A DNA stretch of 64,000 nucleotides from Limnanthes douglasii subsp. nivea (lineage: Eukaryota; Streptophyta; Magnoliopsida; Brassicales; Limnanthaceae): the NCBI GenBank assembly GCA_036936605.1, contig JAUPFV010000003.1, forward strand, positions 76,120,273-76,184,272, read 5' to 3'. Each line of letters opens with the position of its first letter. Position 1 is the stretch's first letter. The notes under the pieces are model-generated. The model was not told the origin of the DNA. It was given only the letters and a program-made list of their open reading frames with translations, and did no database searches. Both the position numbers and the translations under genes were made by a program. This document shows positions 1-10,319 of the stretch, in pieces.

Positions 1-1037
1 CTAATATTGGATGGTGTAACCAAGTTGTGAGAAACTAATTACCACCACATTCAATTGTGATTTTTATTGCATAACATCCAACGATTGAAAACTTATTTAC
101 TGATTAAAAATGCACCACCAATAGACGACTCTTAAAAATATATCGGAGTCCCTTCCGTGAACAAAAACAATTTTGTTCATGTACATATACAAATTTTATA
201 TTAGAGCATTTAGTTATTTAATTTATATATTTATTCTATACATTTGATTTTTTATCTTTTGATATTAAATTTATATGTCAATATGGTTAAATATTCACAT
301 TTAGCAATGATAGATCCAATATACATGCACAGTACTAGAGAAGATGCTAGTCTTTGGTCGATTATATTGCTTTCTAGAGTCAATGTTTTCATACGACTAC
401 AACAAACCGCACCGACACAAGTTGGATTATGCAAGCCATTAATAGTTGACTTAACAAAATATCTCTAGATGTATTAGTTTTAAAATTTACACGAAAGTAC
501 TAGTGGTTTCATGCTTTTTTATTAACTTTGTATATTTTGGAACGAACGTTATCTTGGTAATTTATGAATGTTTTTGTGTTATTTTGTACTAGTATAGTTT
601 TTACCATTTTTAGTAAGTTATTTTTTATAAGGATACCATCATGACCTAACGTCGTTAGCCATTATGACAACAACAATTGGCGACTGGAATGATCCTATCG
701 TCAACGGTTAATAGCAACAATAATATTTTTTCCAATCAATTAAAAAAAATAACCATATGAAAATATTATGGTTAAACAACAATAATTATACGAATGACGA
801 TTGAATTATCGGACTATAATATTGATAAACAACAATGTCGCACAATTAACGGTTAATGTAATGCACACATAAAAAGTCTCACTTATACTTCACCCGCCCA
901 TTACAATTTCTGCCAAAATTGAACCCGCAAAATCCTTACTCACCAATAATTAATCCGCCATTTCTATTTGTTTATATAAAGGTCCCGAGTAACACAACTT
1001 TAAACACACAATTACATAGACTTAAATATAGTCTATA
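1..1037. other. No gene recognised; AT-rich flank
   Basis: The two short overlapping reading frames near 244-468 lie opposite each other and have no recognisable domain. The last 150 bases contain a possible promoter (tttatataaagg near 972) ahead of a short ORF. I see nothing else here. Confidence 0.5.
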
Positions 1038-1424
1038 ATGAAACACATACTTATATTCGATATGAAATATACTATAAGTGAAGACTCTCATCTCCTCCAA
1101 GCCGTCAAGCATGTGAAGATAACGAAGTAGGATGAGACTTCTTGTGGCTTTATTAATGAACTTTATGTACATTGTACTAAATGTATGTTTACATATACGG
1201 GGGTGCAAAAAAAAAATCCAAACCTTGTGGTCGTGGACAAGTATCGACATGGTTCAATTATTTGAAAAGCAAACCAATGTATCGTGTGTTCGACTTCTCA
1301 TGAGAAATTAAGAATGATGCGTATAAATTGTTCCATTTGAAAGTAAATGATTCTTTAACAAAAGATATGTTACATTATGTGGAGGAGCAAATCGTTGAAA
1401 AATAGATAACATTAAGAAGTTGCA
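1038..1424 (+). pseudogene. Decayed ORF of unknown function
   Basis: An ATG at 1038 lies about 60 bases downstream of a TATA-like tttatataaagg. It opens a frame that stops after about 30 codons (tag at 1128). Further plant-like coding stretches follow in shifted frames to about 1424, including a charged segment resembling NDAYKLFHLKVNDSL and ending EEQIVEK. I do not recognise a family. The stop and frame changes suggest a degraded gene, but chance ORFs in AT-rich DNA cannot be excluded. Confidence 0.2.
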
Positions 1425-1450
1425 ATTTTAACAAAGAATAGGTTGGTTCA

Positions 1451-1620
1451 TGTTCCTTTTAGTGCTTTAAGTTATTGTATTTATTTTATGTTCCTTTTAG
1501 TGATTTAAGTTATTGTATTTATTTTCTGTTCCTTTCAACATTTTAATTAAATGTATTTGTTTTATGTTTGTTTTAGTGCTTTAAGTAATTGTATGTCTTT
1601 GTTTTATGTTTCTTAAATGA
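1451..1620. repeat. 38-bp minisatellite, about 4 copies
   Basis: The phrase tgttccttttagtg and its variants begins at 1451, 1489, 1527 and 1565, an exact 38-bp period, with a decayed further unit at 1607. Units continue with a ctttaagttattgtattta segment. Confidence 0.8.
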
Positions 1621-1863
1621 ATTTGATTTAAAAAAGAATGATACGCAAACATCTAACTTATAGATAAACAATAAAAAACAATTAGAACAAAACAAATATG
1701 CAAAAAGTCTAATATGATCTGAGTCAAAACAACCACTGTTACAAATTAAACAAGTCAAGTAGACAATTTTTACGTAATGTCTTCAAATGAAAACGACACC
1801 GAAAAGAAGAAAATAAAAAATATCAAACATAAATGTCTAAAAACAAACATGATACCATACTTT

Positions 1864-2157
1864 CTAACCTAATCTCTTCCCGATAGAGAAGACATCTTTG
1901 TACGTCTTAAAGATACGCTCGAAATCCCCATCCAACTTAAAAACTTTAGGCAATAATGAAATCTTACGCAAACCCGCACATAAATTTCGTGTAATAGCAC
2001 CATTGTTGTCTTCATAAACATAATCATCTAATCGAAATTTCGTTGTGCTAATGAGGTGGTTTAAACTAACCAACTGACAAGACATAAGATTCTCGGGAGT
2101 ATTGGAAAAACTCAATATCGCTCTAACAGTAGGGCCTCTCAACAAAGAAACTAACAT
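1864..2157 (-). CDS. Hypothetical 97-aa ORF, possibly the tail of the adjacent PMD pseudogene
   Basis: This open frame encodes 97 residues with no domain I recognise. The C-terminal half is basic and hydrophobic (FERIFKTYKDVF). It lies downstream of, and on the same strand as, a plant mobile domain pseudogene. It may be the decayed C-terminal extension of that gene rather than an independent gene. No start context or conserved motif supports expression. Confidence 0.2.
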   Translation of the reverse strand: MLVSLLRGPTVRAILSFSNTPENLMSCQLVSLNHLISTTKFRLDDYVYEDNNGAITRNLCAGLRKISLLPKVFKLDGDFERIFKTYKDVFSIGKRLG

Positions 2158-2279
2158 ACAAGTATGCTAATACTCCCAATTCTCTACATCAAATGCATAG
2201 ACCATCATCATTAGTTTTTTTATCTTTATTCTTCATCCTCTACAAATAAAACAGGTAATACCCTTGAACGTGTCAGAAC

Positions 2280-3873
2280 TGCCTCAAAACCAGACTAGGA
2301 TAGTACGCTCGGGTATGCTCGACAATGGAAATGATACCATGGTACCCAAATTATTTCCTATAATTTTAAATGAACGCGTATAGTGTGGTAAAGCTAAAAA
2401 ATGACATGAAAAATAAAACAAGAACAATAACACAATTAAACTTTTATAATTGTTACCATATACAACATACAACCAACAACGAAAAAAAATAAAACAATAT
2501 CAAACATATATATTTTATTATATTCATATAAACTTAAAAGTAAGCCTGACATATTTGTTACTCATATATTAAACAAGTACTCATCCTATTACATTTATAA
2601 TACTTAAATTATGTACTAATAATCATGTATTAAACAAAAAAATTTATACTTAATATATCTTAAACAGTTAAAGATTAGAAATATATAAAATTTACATCGC
2701 TCTCCTACACAATGTTAAAAGTAATCCTTTATTTCAATTTTGTCCAAGAATCTCAACTTGCATTCCATCAAAAATAGTCGACAAGTGCTTTATGTAACTC
2801 GCATGCGTAACGGGACGAACTGAAACAAAATGATCTCATATCCAAGTGTCAAGAAGAGTGATACAACCGCCCAAAATCCTTATCGTTTGAAAGGATCCCT
2901 CTCCAAGAAGATGATACAAATACGTCAATGGTGCACTGCCCCAAACATAACGTCTAACCTGCATGGTCAAGTCTCGTAATAGAAACCCATACTTGTAATT
3001 AATGTACATGTTGCTCTTATCAGTAAAAATAACACAACCAAACATATGGAAAATATATGCATGTGGGGCCTTATAAATCATATCATCAGGAAGGGAAGCG
3101 TTGTTGTCGTGGTAGACCGCACCACTAAATCCGAAACAACTGAGACCCAAACCAATTTATTCACGTAACTCGACCTTAGTGGTAAATATCTCATAATATA
3201 TGTCGAGTAGTAAAACATCCTCGCGTATGGCATGCGACTTATCGTCTATAACCGGAAACGTACACACATCACCTCAGACCTTCCAGCTTCAATATGGTAT
3301 GCACATCATCGAGGGTGATAGTCATCTCAACAAAACTAAAATGTTGATGCCAATGCTCTAAAACTATCTCGTTGATGGTGCAATATGGCTGCATAAATGA
3401 TAACAGCTCGATAAGCCTGCGAAAAAGCGTGGCATCCAACACATCCCTAACACTACCCTAAGCTCTCAAACTCCAGCTCCTATAACTGGCGTAGTGGGCG
3501 TACAAGCGCATCTCACGCTCCTGCATATAATAAGTTAGAGTTAGTAAACCAGAAACAATAATAATATATCAACTAAAAAATTAACAATAAATCTTGAAAT
3601 TACCTCTCTCTGCCAAACGTAGTACGCAGTATGCTGTGCAATACTGTTGAGAAATAAACAAAGTAACCGACCAGAGGGTGCATCTCAAGGGGTACCTTGA
3701 CTAGGGGTATGCGGTTGTCGGTTGGGGGCAGTGCTAGATGATGAGGAGGTGTACAACAGATGAAGGAGATGGCAATGGAGGCAGAAAAAATTCCATTTGA
3801 CCTGATGAGAACACTTCTTCGCGTTTTGGAGGCGTTTCTTCTTTTTTCTAGCTTTTTTATCCTCTTTGTTCAC
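2280..3873 (-). pseudogene. Plant mobile domain (PMD) pseudogene, copy A
   Basis: Read on the minus strand, pieces of a PMD protein (PF10536; the MAIN/MAIL and 'phosphatase 7 long form' family of plants) appear in order. A lysine-rich N-terminal piece lies at 3873-3685. A segment near 3300-3420 reads like HWHQHFSFVEMTITLDDVH, matching the family's conserved 'E.TITLQDV..LLGLP' block. The 3150-2836 ORF carries APHAYIFHMFGCVIFTDKSN and then VWGSAPLTYLYHLL, matching the family's 'ARAYLL.LIG..LF.DKS' and 'SWGSA.LA.LYR.L' blocks. A possible C-terminal piece (FPLSSIPERTILVWF, compare 'LPERVLRQFG') sits at 2284-2472. Frames are broken by stops and shifts. PMD proteins act in the nucleus in silencing and development and also travel on transposons; this copy looks dead. 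The family call rests on motif memory, not a search. Confidence 0.6.
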
Positions 3874-4084
3874 GTACGATCACCCTTCTCCGAACCCTGA
3901 ACTAGATATATAATCTGAAAAGCATACATAAAATATGTGTAAACCTACTTAAAATACTAAATATTAAATGATAAGTTATTTTTAAGTAGCACAAGTATAA
4001 ACAACACAACTAAACAAACAAGATAGAATCATTATGGATAGAATTCACTCACCAAAAATGATCAGTGCCAAAATCTACTAGCCG

Positions 4085-4432
4085 CTATATGATTGGCGTC
4101 AAATATAGAAATCGTACCAGACATCTAGCGCGAGTCTTATCTTCCACACCAGCCATATGACGTGTAATACAGGTTGAATACGAATTAGATGTAGCACAAC
4201 CTATACCCCGTAACATATGACTCTTGCATGACATAGTAAACAATGTTTGATTTCCGGATAATTCTCTGAAGTCTTGTAAACAATTTCTAATTAAAATGTT
4301 TTTGGTGTTTTTCCAAAAATTCCAACTGGATAAAATCAAAAATTCATTTTCGAACAGAGAATGAATATCTTCAGATTGATTTTCTACAGAACCCAACATA
4401 TATGTATTTCGACCAATGCATGCGGTTTGCAA
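4085..4432 (-). CDS. Hypothetical 115-aa ORF, unrecognised
   Basis: An uninterrupted frame of 115 codons, rich in Ser, Asn and Cys, with no domain, signal peptide or membrane segment I can name. It ends next to the probable 3' LTR edge of the copia remnant and starts near a low-complexity A-rich stretch. It may be a chance ORF. Confidence 0.15.
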   Translation of the reverse strand: MQTACIGRNTYMLGSVENQSEDIHSLFENEFLILSSWNFWKNTKNILIRNCLQDFRELSGNQTLFTMSCKSHMLRGIGCATSNSYSTCITRHMAGVEDKTRARCLVRFLYLTPII

Positions 4433-4447
4433 TTAGGGTAGTTGAGG

Positions 4448-4750
4448 TAGTTAGATCACATTACGGGAATTAAAACCGGTTCAAATTTGAAATTCAAATA
4501 AACGTTCAAATTTCCAAATTTGAAATTATGTTCACTTGTAACACAAGCCAATTCACCCAACTAGGGGCTTTACCCCTCGACCTCAGCCAGAGGCTCTGCC
4601 CTTTGAATCTCGCAAGGGGATACGCCCCTTGAACCATGCTAATCATGATATAATATAACAAGCGTGCACTCCGCACTCTACAACTTGTTCGATAATGTAT
4701 CATGATCAAATTGTTGACTATTAAGTCCAATTAAACTAGAATATCTAACA
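4448..4750 (-). repeat. Probable 3' LTR of the copia remnant
   Basis: On the minus strand a run aatggggcaaga, typical of a copia polypurine tract, is followed directly by tgttagatattctag, a usual copia LTR start with its edge at 4750. The distal edge is less certain: gttagatcac near 4450 could be the matching terminal inverted repeat. With no second LTR to compare, the left boundary is approximate. Confidence 0.45.
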
Positions 4751-5229
4751 ATCTTGCCCCATTTTAGTGTAATTTATGATCAACTAAACACAATCACAAC
4801 AAGTAACAAATTTCTGCATAAATAAAATATCATAATGATTGAATTTCACATTAGTATATTACACATTCCAAATATCTGAATATCAAGGTATCACTAAGGA
4901 TTGAACCTTTACTAATGTACACATAACTTTACATTCTCACTTGTTCTTACTTGACACTATATATTACTAGCCTTGTGTCCTTATCCTTCTTAAACATATC
5001 AAAGCCAAGTCCTAGCTTCTTGAAGTGTCTAAACTTCATGCTCAAATAGGTAGTTGTTTTCCTCTTGCACATGCATATGCAATTTTTCAAAAGAACTATT
5101 AAGAAGATAATGTTCAACCTTCACAACTTGCAGGTCTGTACACATACCTTGGGATGATACTATAAATGCGTTCCAATCTCTAGATGTTAAGCTTTCCACA
5201 TTGAATTCAACACCTAATGACATATTAGA

Positions 5230-6226
5230 TGAGAATTGGGTATCTCAACATGGGAGATTTCAGATGGACTCTAATCCCATCCCAATAACCGATTTGGGAA
5301 CAAGGTCTATATTTAACCCTTTTGTTAAATGATCGACTAAATTATATTGAGTTCTGACAAACTCTACTGAAATAACATCATGTGTGATGCGCTCACAAAT
5401 CATACTGTGTCTAACACCTAAGTGTCTACACCTGCCTTTGTAAACTTGTCTATAGACATTGGCCAAGGTAGTTTCACTATTACATATAATAGATATAGGT
5501 GATATCGGTTTGGGCCATAACAGAATTTCATACATTAGATTTCTTAGCCACTCAACTTTTTTACTCGCGGCTGCTAATGCAACAAACTCTGATTCCATTG
5601 TTGAATCAGTAATACAAGTTTGTTTCTTAGATGCCCAAGAGATAACACCTCCCCCAAGTAGAAATACCCATCCACTTGTGGAATAATGATCTTCCATATT
5701 GGAAATGTAACTCACATCTGAATATCCTTCAAGTACGAAGGGAAATCCAGTATAAGTTAAACCATAATTTATGGTTTCTGTCAAATACTTGAACACTCGA
5801 TTTAAAACTTGCCAATGATGTGAACTAGGATTGCTAGTATACATACTAAGGTTTCCAACAGCAAAGGCATTATTCGGCCTAGTGCTAGTCATGGCATACA
5901 TAAGACATTCGATGGCTCTTGAGTATTCAAGTTGAGATATAGTAGCACCTTTATTAGGTAGAAGCTTAATACTAGGATCTACAGGTGAGCTTACCGGAGA
6001 ACAATCTTTAAAATTAAATCAATATATTCTCAATATAGTGAGATTGAGAAATCAATATATTATTGTTCTTTCGTTTAAATCTTATACCAAGAATTATTTC
6101 AACTTCCCCCAAATCTTTCATCTCAAATTTAGATGATAGGAATTTCTTCGTTTCATCAACCTGATTTTGGTCAGTACCAAAAACCAACATATCATCCACA
6201 TATAGACAAATCAGGGTAAAAAACAC
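5230..6226 (-). pseudogene. Copia reverse transcriptase (C-terminal part) and RNase H
   Basis: The 6226-6014 frame contains the RT catalytic core LICLYVDDMLVFG (YVDD intact), followed by KFEMKDLGEVEIILGI, a copia hallmark. After a frame break, the 213-residue ORF at 5901-5260 continues with MYAMTSTRPNNAFAVG and a copia-type RNase H: YSDVSYISN, STSGWVFLLGGGVISWASKKQ, STMESEFVALAAASKK and DHLTKGL. The enzymes would copy element RNA into DNA in virus-like particles. The polyprotein is missing everything upstream of RT, so this copy cannot act alone. The RNase H part is well preserved, which suggests a fairly recent loss. Confidence 0.85.
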
Positions 6227-6713
6227 CAGTCATCCTCCACGTTTGCAGCTTGTAACAAGTTAGTCCCTGACCTTTGAGGCTGTAATAAAGGGATCCTTAT
6301 CGTTTTATTAGGTAGAATAAAACCATCCTTTTCGAGTCCAGCCCAACATTTGTCCCCATAATACCCTTTGACCAGCCACATCAGCGATCCACGTAGGACG
6401 CTGATGTGGCAACAGTAAAAAAAGTAAAATCAATTTTTACTTTAACCTACTTCTTTTACCCTTCTTTCAACCCTTAAACCCGACCCATTTAGATATTATA
6501 ACCCGGTTAGCCCTAAACCCATCTCTAACCCAGCCCAGCCTCTAACCCTAGATCGACATCAAGAGTTTGTCTCGTTCTCATTCCCACCTAAACCCCTTCC
6601 ATCAACCCTAAATTTCATCTCCTTCTCTATCGTTCCAACCTAAACCAGAAGAGTAACCCTCTTCCTTCTTCCTTCTCCTCTCTCATCTCTCATCGATATC
6701 CACACTCATAATA
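6227..6713. other. Intergenic; probable promoter and 5' leader of the GRF gene
   Basis: From about 6480 to 6710 the plus strand is unusually rich in C and T (ccctaaaccc, ccttcttccttctcctctctc). Such pyrimidine patches are common in plant 5' leaders, and the first ATG follows at 6714. An inverted motif cagcgatccacgtaggacgctg lies near 6384. No other gene is seen. Confidence 0.35.
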
Positions 6714-7112
6714 ATGTCTAACAGTACACCCAAAGTTTCTATCAATTCGATGGGGGAAGGTCTTTGTTATTGTGGTATACACAGTGTGACTCGTATATTA
6801 TGGACTCGCACAAATCCGGGTAGGAGGTTTACAGGCAGTGTAAATTTTAGGGTAAGTGTGTTTTTAGATTTACATGTTTTTTACCCTAATTTTTGGCTAA
6901 TTGTTTTACAACACCCATTTACGCAGAGAAATAGGAATTGTGGGTATTTTAGGTGGGTTGATCCACCTCTTGGTGATAAGTCAAAGCTGGTTATTAATTT
7001 CCTATTGAAGAAACTTGAGAGGTTGGAAGCTAAGTGTCGCTGGCAGAAGATTATAATTAAGTTTCTTTTTCTATGCTTGATTGTAGTAAGGTTAGTGTTT
7101 ATGTATTTGTAA
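6714..7112 (+). CDS. GRF-type zinc-finger protein, small, with C-terminal hydrophobic helix
   Basis: The ATG at 6714 follows a pyrimidine-rich leader. Exon 1 encodes LCYCGIHSVTRILWTRTNPGR and FTGSVNF, the first half of a zf-GRF finger (the 'C.CG....WT..NPGRRF.GC' pattern). Exon 2 gives NRNCGYFRWVDPPLGDK, the second half ('CGFF.W.DP'). The two halves are separated by a likely intron at 6852-6926 (agg/GTAAGTG ... acgCAG/aga). It is 75 bases, a multiple of three with no stop, so the unspliced frame also stays open. The C-terminus (IIIKFLFLCLIVVRLVFMYL) is a probable membrane anchor. The family's second Cys is Asn or Ser here (SVNF instead of GCPNY), which may weaken metal binding. GRF fingers bind nucleic acid; small plant versions are numerous and often near TEs. 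Good candidate for a real, possibly declining, gene. Confidence 0.65.
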   Translation: MSNSTPKVSINSMGEGLCYCGIHSVTRILWTRTNPGRRFTGSVNFRVSVFLDLHVFYPNFWLIVLQHPFTQRNRNCGYFRWVDPPLGDKSKLVINFLLKKLERLEAKCRWQKIIIKFLFLCLIVVRLVFMYL

Positions 7113-7731
7113 TTTTTAAATTTCAGTAGAGAAAATCACATGTAGAAGCTACTGTAATCTGTAATAGGTAATCGACCTGTATTTTGTAATGAATCGCAAT
7201 TTAATTTGAATCGACTTGTATTTATGTTGTTAAATAGACCTGCAATATTTTTGTAATATTTTGTGGCTCAAGACCTGTATTTTACAATCAACCGACCTGT
7301 AATTTTGGCTGTATAGACCTGTAATTTTTGCTGTATAGACCTGTAATGTTGCTATATAGACCTGCAATGTTGCTGTATAAACCTGTAATGTTGCTGTATT
7401 TATGTTGTTAAATATAACTGCTGTAGACCTGTATTTTACACTCAATCGACCTGTAATTTACAATCAATTAATTTAAAATCAACCGAGACTGCAACACAAA
7501 AACATTACAACCTGTAACAGAAGACTAATCTATTTCCCAACATCATATTCTAATCTCAAATACAAAAAATATCAAGTCTAACTGTTAATGTTAACACAAA
7601 CAACAAACAATAACCTTAAAAACAACTACAACACCCCACTCTCATCCATTACATTAAGCTACCGAAGGTAAAAAACAACAAAAATAACTTCACCGGCTAA
7701 TACAAAAAACCTACTCCTAACACCACACTAA
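7113..7731. other. Non-coding stretch 3' of the GRF gene
   Basis: Contains a short tandem array (listed separately) and otherwise A/T- and C/A-rich sequence without a convincing gene. Confidence 0.4.
7272..7470. repeat. 21-22-bp tandem repeat (gacctgtaat...tgctgtata)
   Basis: Copies start at 7272, 7294, 7316, 7338, 7359 and 7380, then again at 7427 and 7449 after a gap. The 21-bp versions keep a reading frame on the minus strand and encode a repeated TATLQVY heptapeptide. That open frame is a product of the repeat, not evidence of a gene. Confidence 0.8.
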
Positions 7732-8085
7732 CTAACAACGACCGATCCTTCCATCAAGGCGTAGCATGCTTCGCTGATGGTTCATTACCCGCTGCCCATG
7801 ATTGGGAACCTCCTGTTGCTGCGGCAGCGCTGCCTGAGTTCCCAACGCAAGATCCGGTAACAACACCAACAGAAATGTTAATGTTAACAACTGTGTTACC
7901 TGAACCAGCAGCAGCTGCTGCACCACCGTGCGACGTTGCCGCGGAATTTCGATGTGCAAGTCTTCTATGAACATCCAATTTTCTGGCCTTCGCATTCTGT
8001 AACCATGAATCAGGGAGCTTTCACTTTTTTCTTCCCGTCGAAGCCAATGCATGTGTTGCTTCCTTATACTGTTGCATATTTTCTG
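7732..8085 (-). pseudogene. Unrecognised decayed ORF, Ala/Gly-rich C-terminus
   Basis: Minus-strand frames from about 8085 to 7754 give QYKEATHALASTGRKK, a stop, then WLQNAKARKLDVHRRLAHRNS followed by an Ala/Gly/Ser-rich tail (HGGAAAAAGSGN). One frame is open for 74-75 codons downstream of the stop; an overlapping frame is open for 106. The charged segment looks like real protein, but I cannot assign a family. It could also be the last exon of a spliced gene extending upstream. Confidence 0.25.
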
Positions 8086-9006
8086 TCCTCACCCAACTGT
8101 TATGTGGGGATGTGATGCTGTTTTGAGATGAAAAAAAGGAGGGTGTAGTAGTCTATTTATCAAACAAATAAAGAGCAGTTAGATTCCCCATACAACTTGT
8201 CTAATATGTCCAAAACTACTTTAATATAAAAAGTTAAAAACTTCTAGTTGGGACCACATTTCTATGCATCCTGTCTCGTCTTCTATCAACATAATAGATT
8301 ACACTTCCCTGCATAAAGGCATACAAATATAAATAAAGACTTATTAGGACCCCAACACATGCAACCACAACACAACACAATCAACCACACATAAATACAC
8401 TCAACCACAATCAACTTTATTCAACCACACTCAATCAAATTCAACCACAGTAAGCCAACTAAATAAGAAATGGATTTAAAAACACTCAACCACACTTACA
8501 TCTGACTGAACTCTTGAATTGCCAATTCCTGCCCTCCTTAACTATTTTTAAAAAAATGAACATAATTAAGAAGTGTTTAAAACAGTAAGCTACATTTAAA
8601 AGTAGATGAGAGTGGATGCCCTATGTGCGAGGATACATCCTTTTTTCTTAAAGTTGCGTTCACTAGAAGCAGAAGGTTGGGCATTACCAATTCTCTCTCG
8701 TTGCAAGAAATACCGAGAGCTTAAAATGGTAGTCTCGAAGTAACTGGTTTAGCCGCTTTTGTTTGAGCAATGAATCACTAGGTCATTGTAACATATGTAC
8801 TATTTATAACGCTTAAAATTTGTATGTTTTGTAGTTAATGATGAAGTTTCTCTTGAAAACATTACAACTTTCACTTCTTAATTGGTGGTTCGAATTAATT
8901 TAAGATGTTACACATTAATTAAAAGATTACACAATTAGAAATTCAAATGAAAACAACGGAAATAGATAAATAGTTAGTAGACAAAGTTGACATAGTAAAC
9001 TCCGTT
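8086..9006. other. Non-coding; CAACCACA-rich low-complexity patch
   Basis: Between about 8358 and 8500 the motif caaccaca recurs at irregular spacing among a/c-rich sequence. The rest shows no ORF or RNA gene I can support. Confidence 0.45.
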
Positions 9007-9399
9007 TCATGGCGAAGGATAGTTCCATCCATTCTCAAAGTGTTTCTCGAAAGGATATTCCTCATCCTTTCTACTTCCATTAAGAGTTGGATTAGTTCTA
9101 ACGTCGGTGGCTACCGCGTCTGCTTTCTCTTGTAGTTCTTGCATTGCATGTGCCAACATCTCTTTCGTAATAGTCGGAATGGTGTTCATGTAAGCTAACC
9201 TGTCGGCCACTTCTTTGCGTTCGTGTGGTCGGGGCATCATACAACCCGGACATGATGCCTCCTTACCATGCACGAAGAACATCATGCATAAACCAACACC
9301 GAAAAAGCCATGAGTCTCCTTCAGCATCGTGCCTTTGATGAACTCAAATGCTTTAAGTAGGTTCTCATCTTCTTGCACATTCCAATTTGAAGCACCCAT
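9007..9399 (-). CDS. Hypothetical protein with SANT/Myb-like N-terminus
   Basis: An intact 130-codon frame runs from an ATG at 9399 to 9007. The N-terminus, GASNWNVQEDENLLKAFEFI, resembles the first helix of SANT/Myb-like DNA-binding domains in plant transposase-associated proteins ('W...ED..L..A'). The rest is Met- and Glu-rich with a CPGCMMP motif and a helix ITKEMLAHAMQELQEKAD. The upstream region on the minus strand (9400-9540) contains gcgggaa/ttggcgggaa boxes and AT-rich sequence that could be a promoter. The length is short for a regulatory protein, so it may be truncated. No stop interrupts it, unlike its neighbours. Confidence 0.4.
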   Translation of the reverse strand: MGASNWNVQEDENLLKAFEFIKGTMLKETHGFFGVGLCMMFFVHGKEASCPGCMMPRPHERKEVADRLAYMNTIPTITKEMLAHAMQELQEKADAVATDVRTNPTLNGSRKDEEYPFEKHFENGWNYPSP

Positions 9400-9549
9400 T
9401 CTTATTGTTTCAGTATTTAATGATTTAGCGTGGTTCTACTACTTATAGATAGGTAGTAGCCGAGAATTTCTTAAAACGTTAGCGAAAATCATATAAATTT
9501 TGGGCGGGTAAACCAGTTTTGGCGGGAATTTTGTAAAGACTTAAAAATA

Positions 9550-10110
9550 GCATCCACCCGCAGTTAAGACATTCTCAACCGGCGGGTAAGAATCTCCCCG
9601 TCGATATTATAATTTCCAACCACCAGGGATGAAGATCATATCCTAATAGGAAAAGGTCTCGAAATCTAGAATATTCACCCGACAGTGCGATTGTCAACCG
9701 GCGGGTGAAAATACCCCCGTTGGTTGAGAATTTTCTCACCGCCGGGTATGAAGACCACTTCCTAATAGGAAATGATCTCCAAATGTATAATAGTCACCCG
9801 GCGGTTGAGAAATTACCCGCCGGTTGGTATTAATTCAACTGTTGGTTCTTTGCCCACCAGATCGTGTACTCAGAACCGACGGTTGAGAATCATACCGACC
9901 CCGACGACTCCAAAATTATCAACAGGATGGAATTCTCAACCATCGGTTGATAGTTCTTGAACCACCGGGGCAGGGGAACAAAAACACTTGGTGGTTTGGT
10001 GTCGTTTATTGTTACTGTCACCCGACGGTAGAAATTTTTTCAACCGACGGGTGAAACGTTCTTGTCCAGTTGATAATTGTTGAACTGTCGCGTAGAAGAA
10101 GTTTTCAAAA
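9550..10110. repeat. Cluster of GC-rich direct and inverted motifs (CAACCGGCGGGTGA type), incl. two 119-bp tandem units
   Basis: The motif caaccggcgggt occurs at 9576 and 9695, exactly 119 bases apart. Those units also share a second block, tcctaataggaaa followed by tctc..aaat. Inverted or variant copies follow: cacccggcggttgag (about 9795), acccgccggtt (9815), accgacggttgag (9875), tcaaccatcggttga (9936), cacccgacgg (10019) and tcaaccgacgggtga (10037). The GC-rich boxes stand out in AT-rich DNA. Dense short motifs in both orientations resemble the subterminal repeats of CACTA-type transposons, but no CACTA terminus was found. Confidence 0.6.
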
Positions 10111-10319
10111 CCTATTAGATCCAATAATTTTTAACCCTCCGTAAGGAGTTCACGAAACATACAACTCCGACATGTAACGTAGATCAACACACACAAACTA
10201 AAACAAATATCTAATACAACATACGTACCGTGATTCAAAAATACAACATATGTCATTTAAACTTAGAACGATAAAACTAAAACCGATCAATATCCAAAAC
10301 AAAAATCGTAGCGTAGTGT

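Larger units (their letters stand above)
4448..6226 (-). mobile_element. 5'-truncated Ty1/copia retrotransposon remnant
   Basis: Only the 3' end of a copia element survives: RT C-terminal part, RNase H, a polypurine stretch and a likely 3' LTR. Coding similarity ends abruptly at about 6226, where unrelated sequence begins. No 5' LTR, gag, protease or integrase of this element is visible. The next sequence to the right contains a cellular-type gene, so the truncation was probably a deletion or an abortive insertion. Confidence 0.7.

Noticed and set aside
244..468. 74-codon plus ORF overlapping a 60-codon minus ORF
   Set aside because: Two mutually overlapping short frames in AT-rich DNA, no domain and no promoter signal.
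4448..4750. Second LTR pair for the copia remnant
   Set aside because: No second copy of this sequence exists in the window; the element is truncated at about 6226.
7732..8052. 106-codon minus ORF as a gene
   Set aside because: It overlaps a second open frame with a more protein-like composition, and both are downstream of a stop. Reported only as an unrecognised decayed ORF.
9480..9960. CACTA transposon terminus next to the GC-rich motif cluster
   Set aside because: No CACTA/TAGTG pair with a 3-bp duplication was found at either side, so only the motif cluster is reported.
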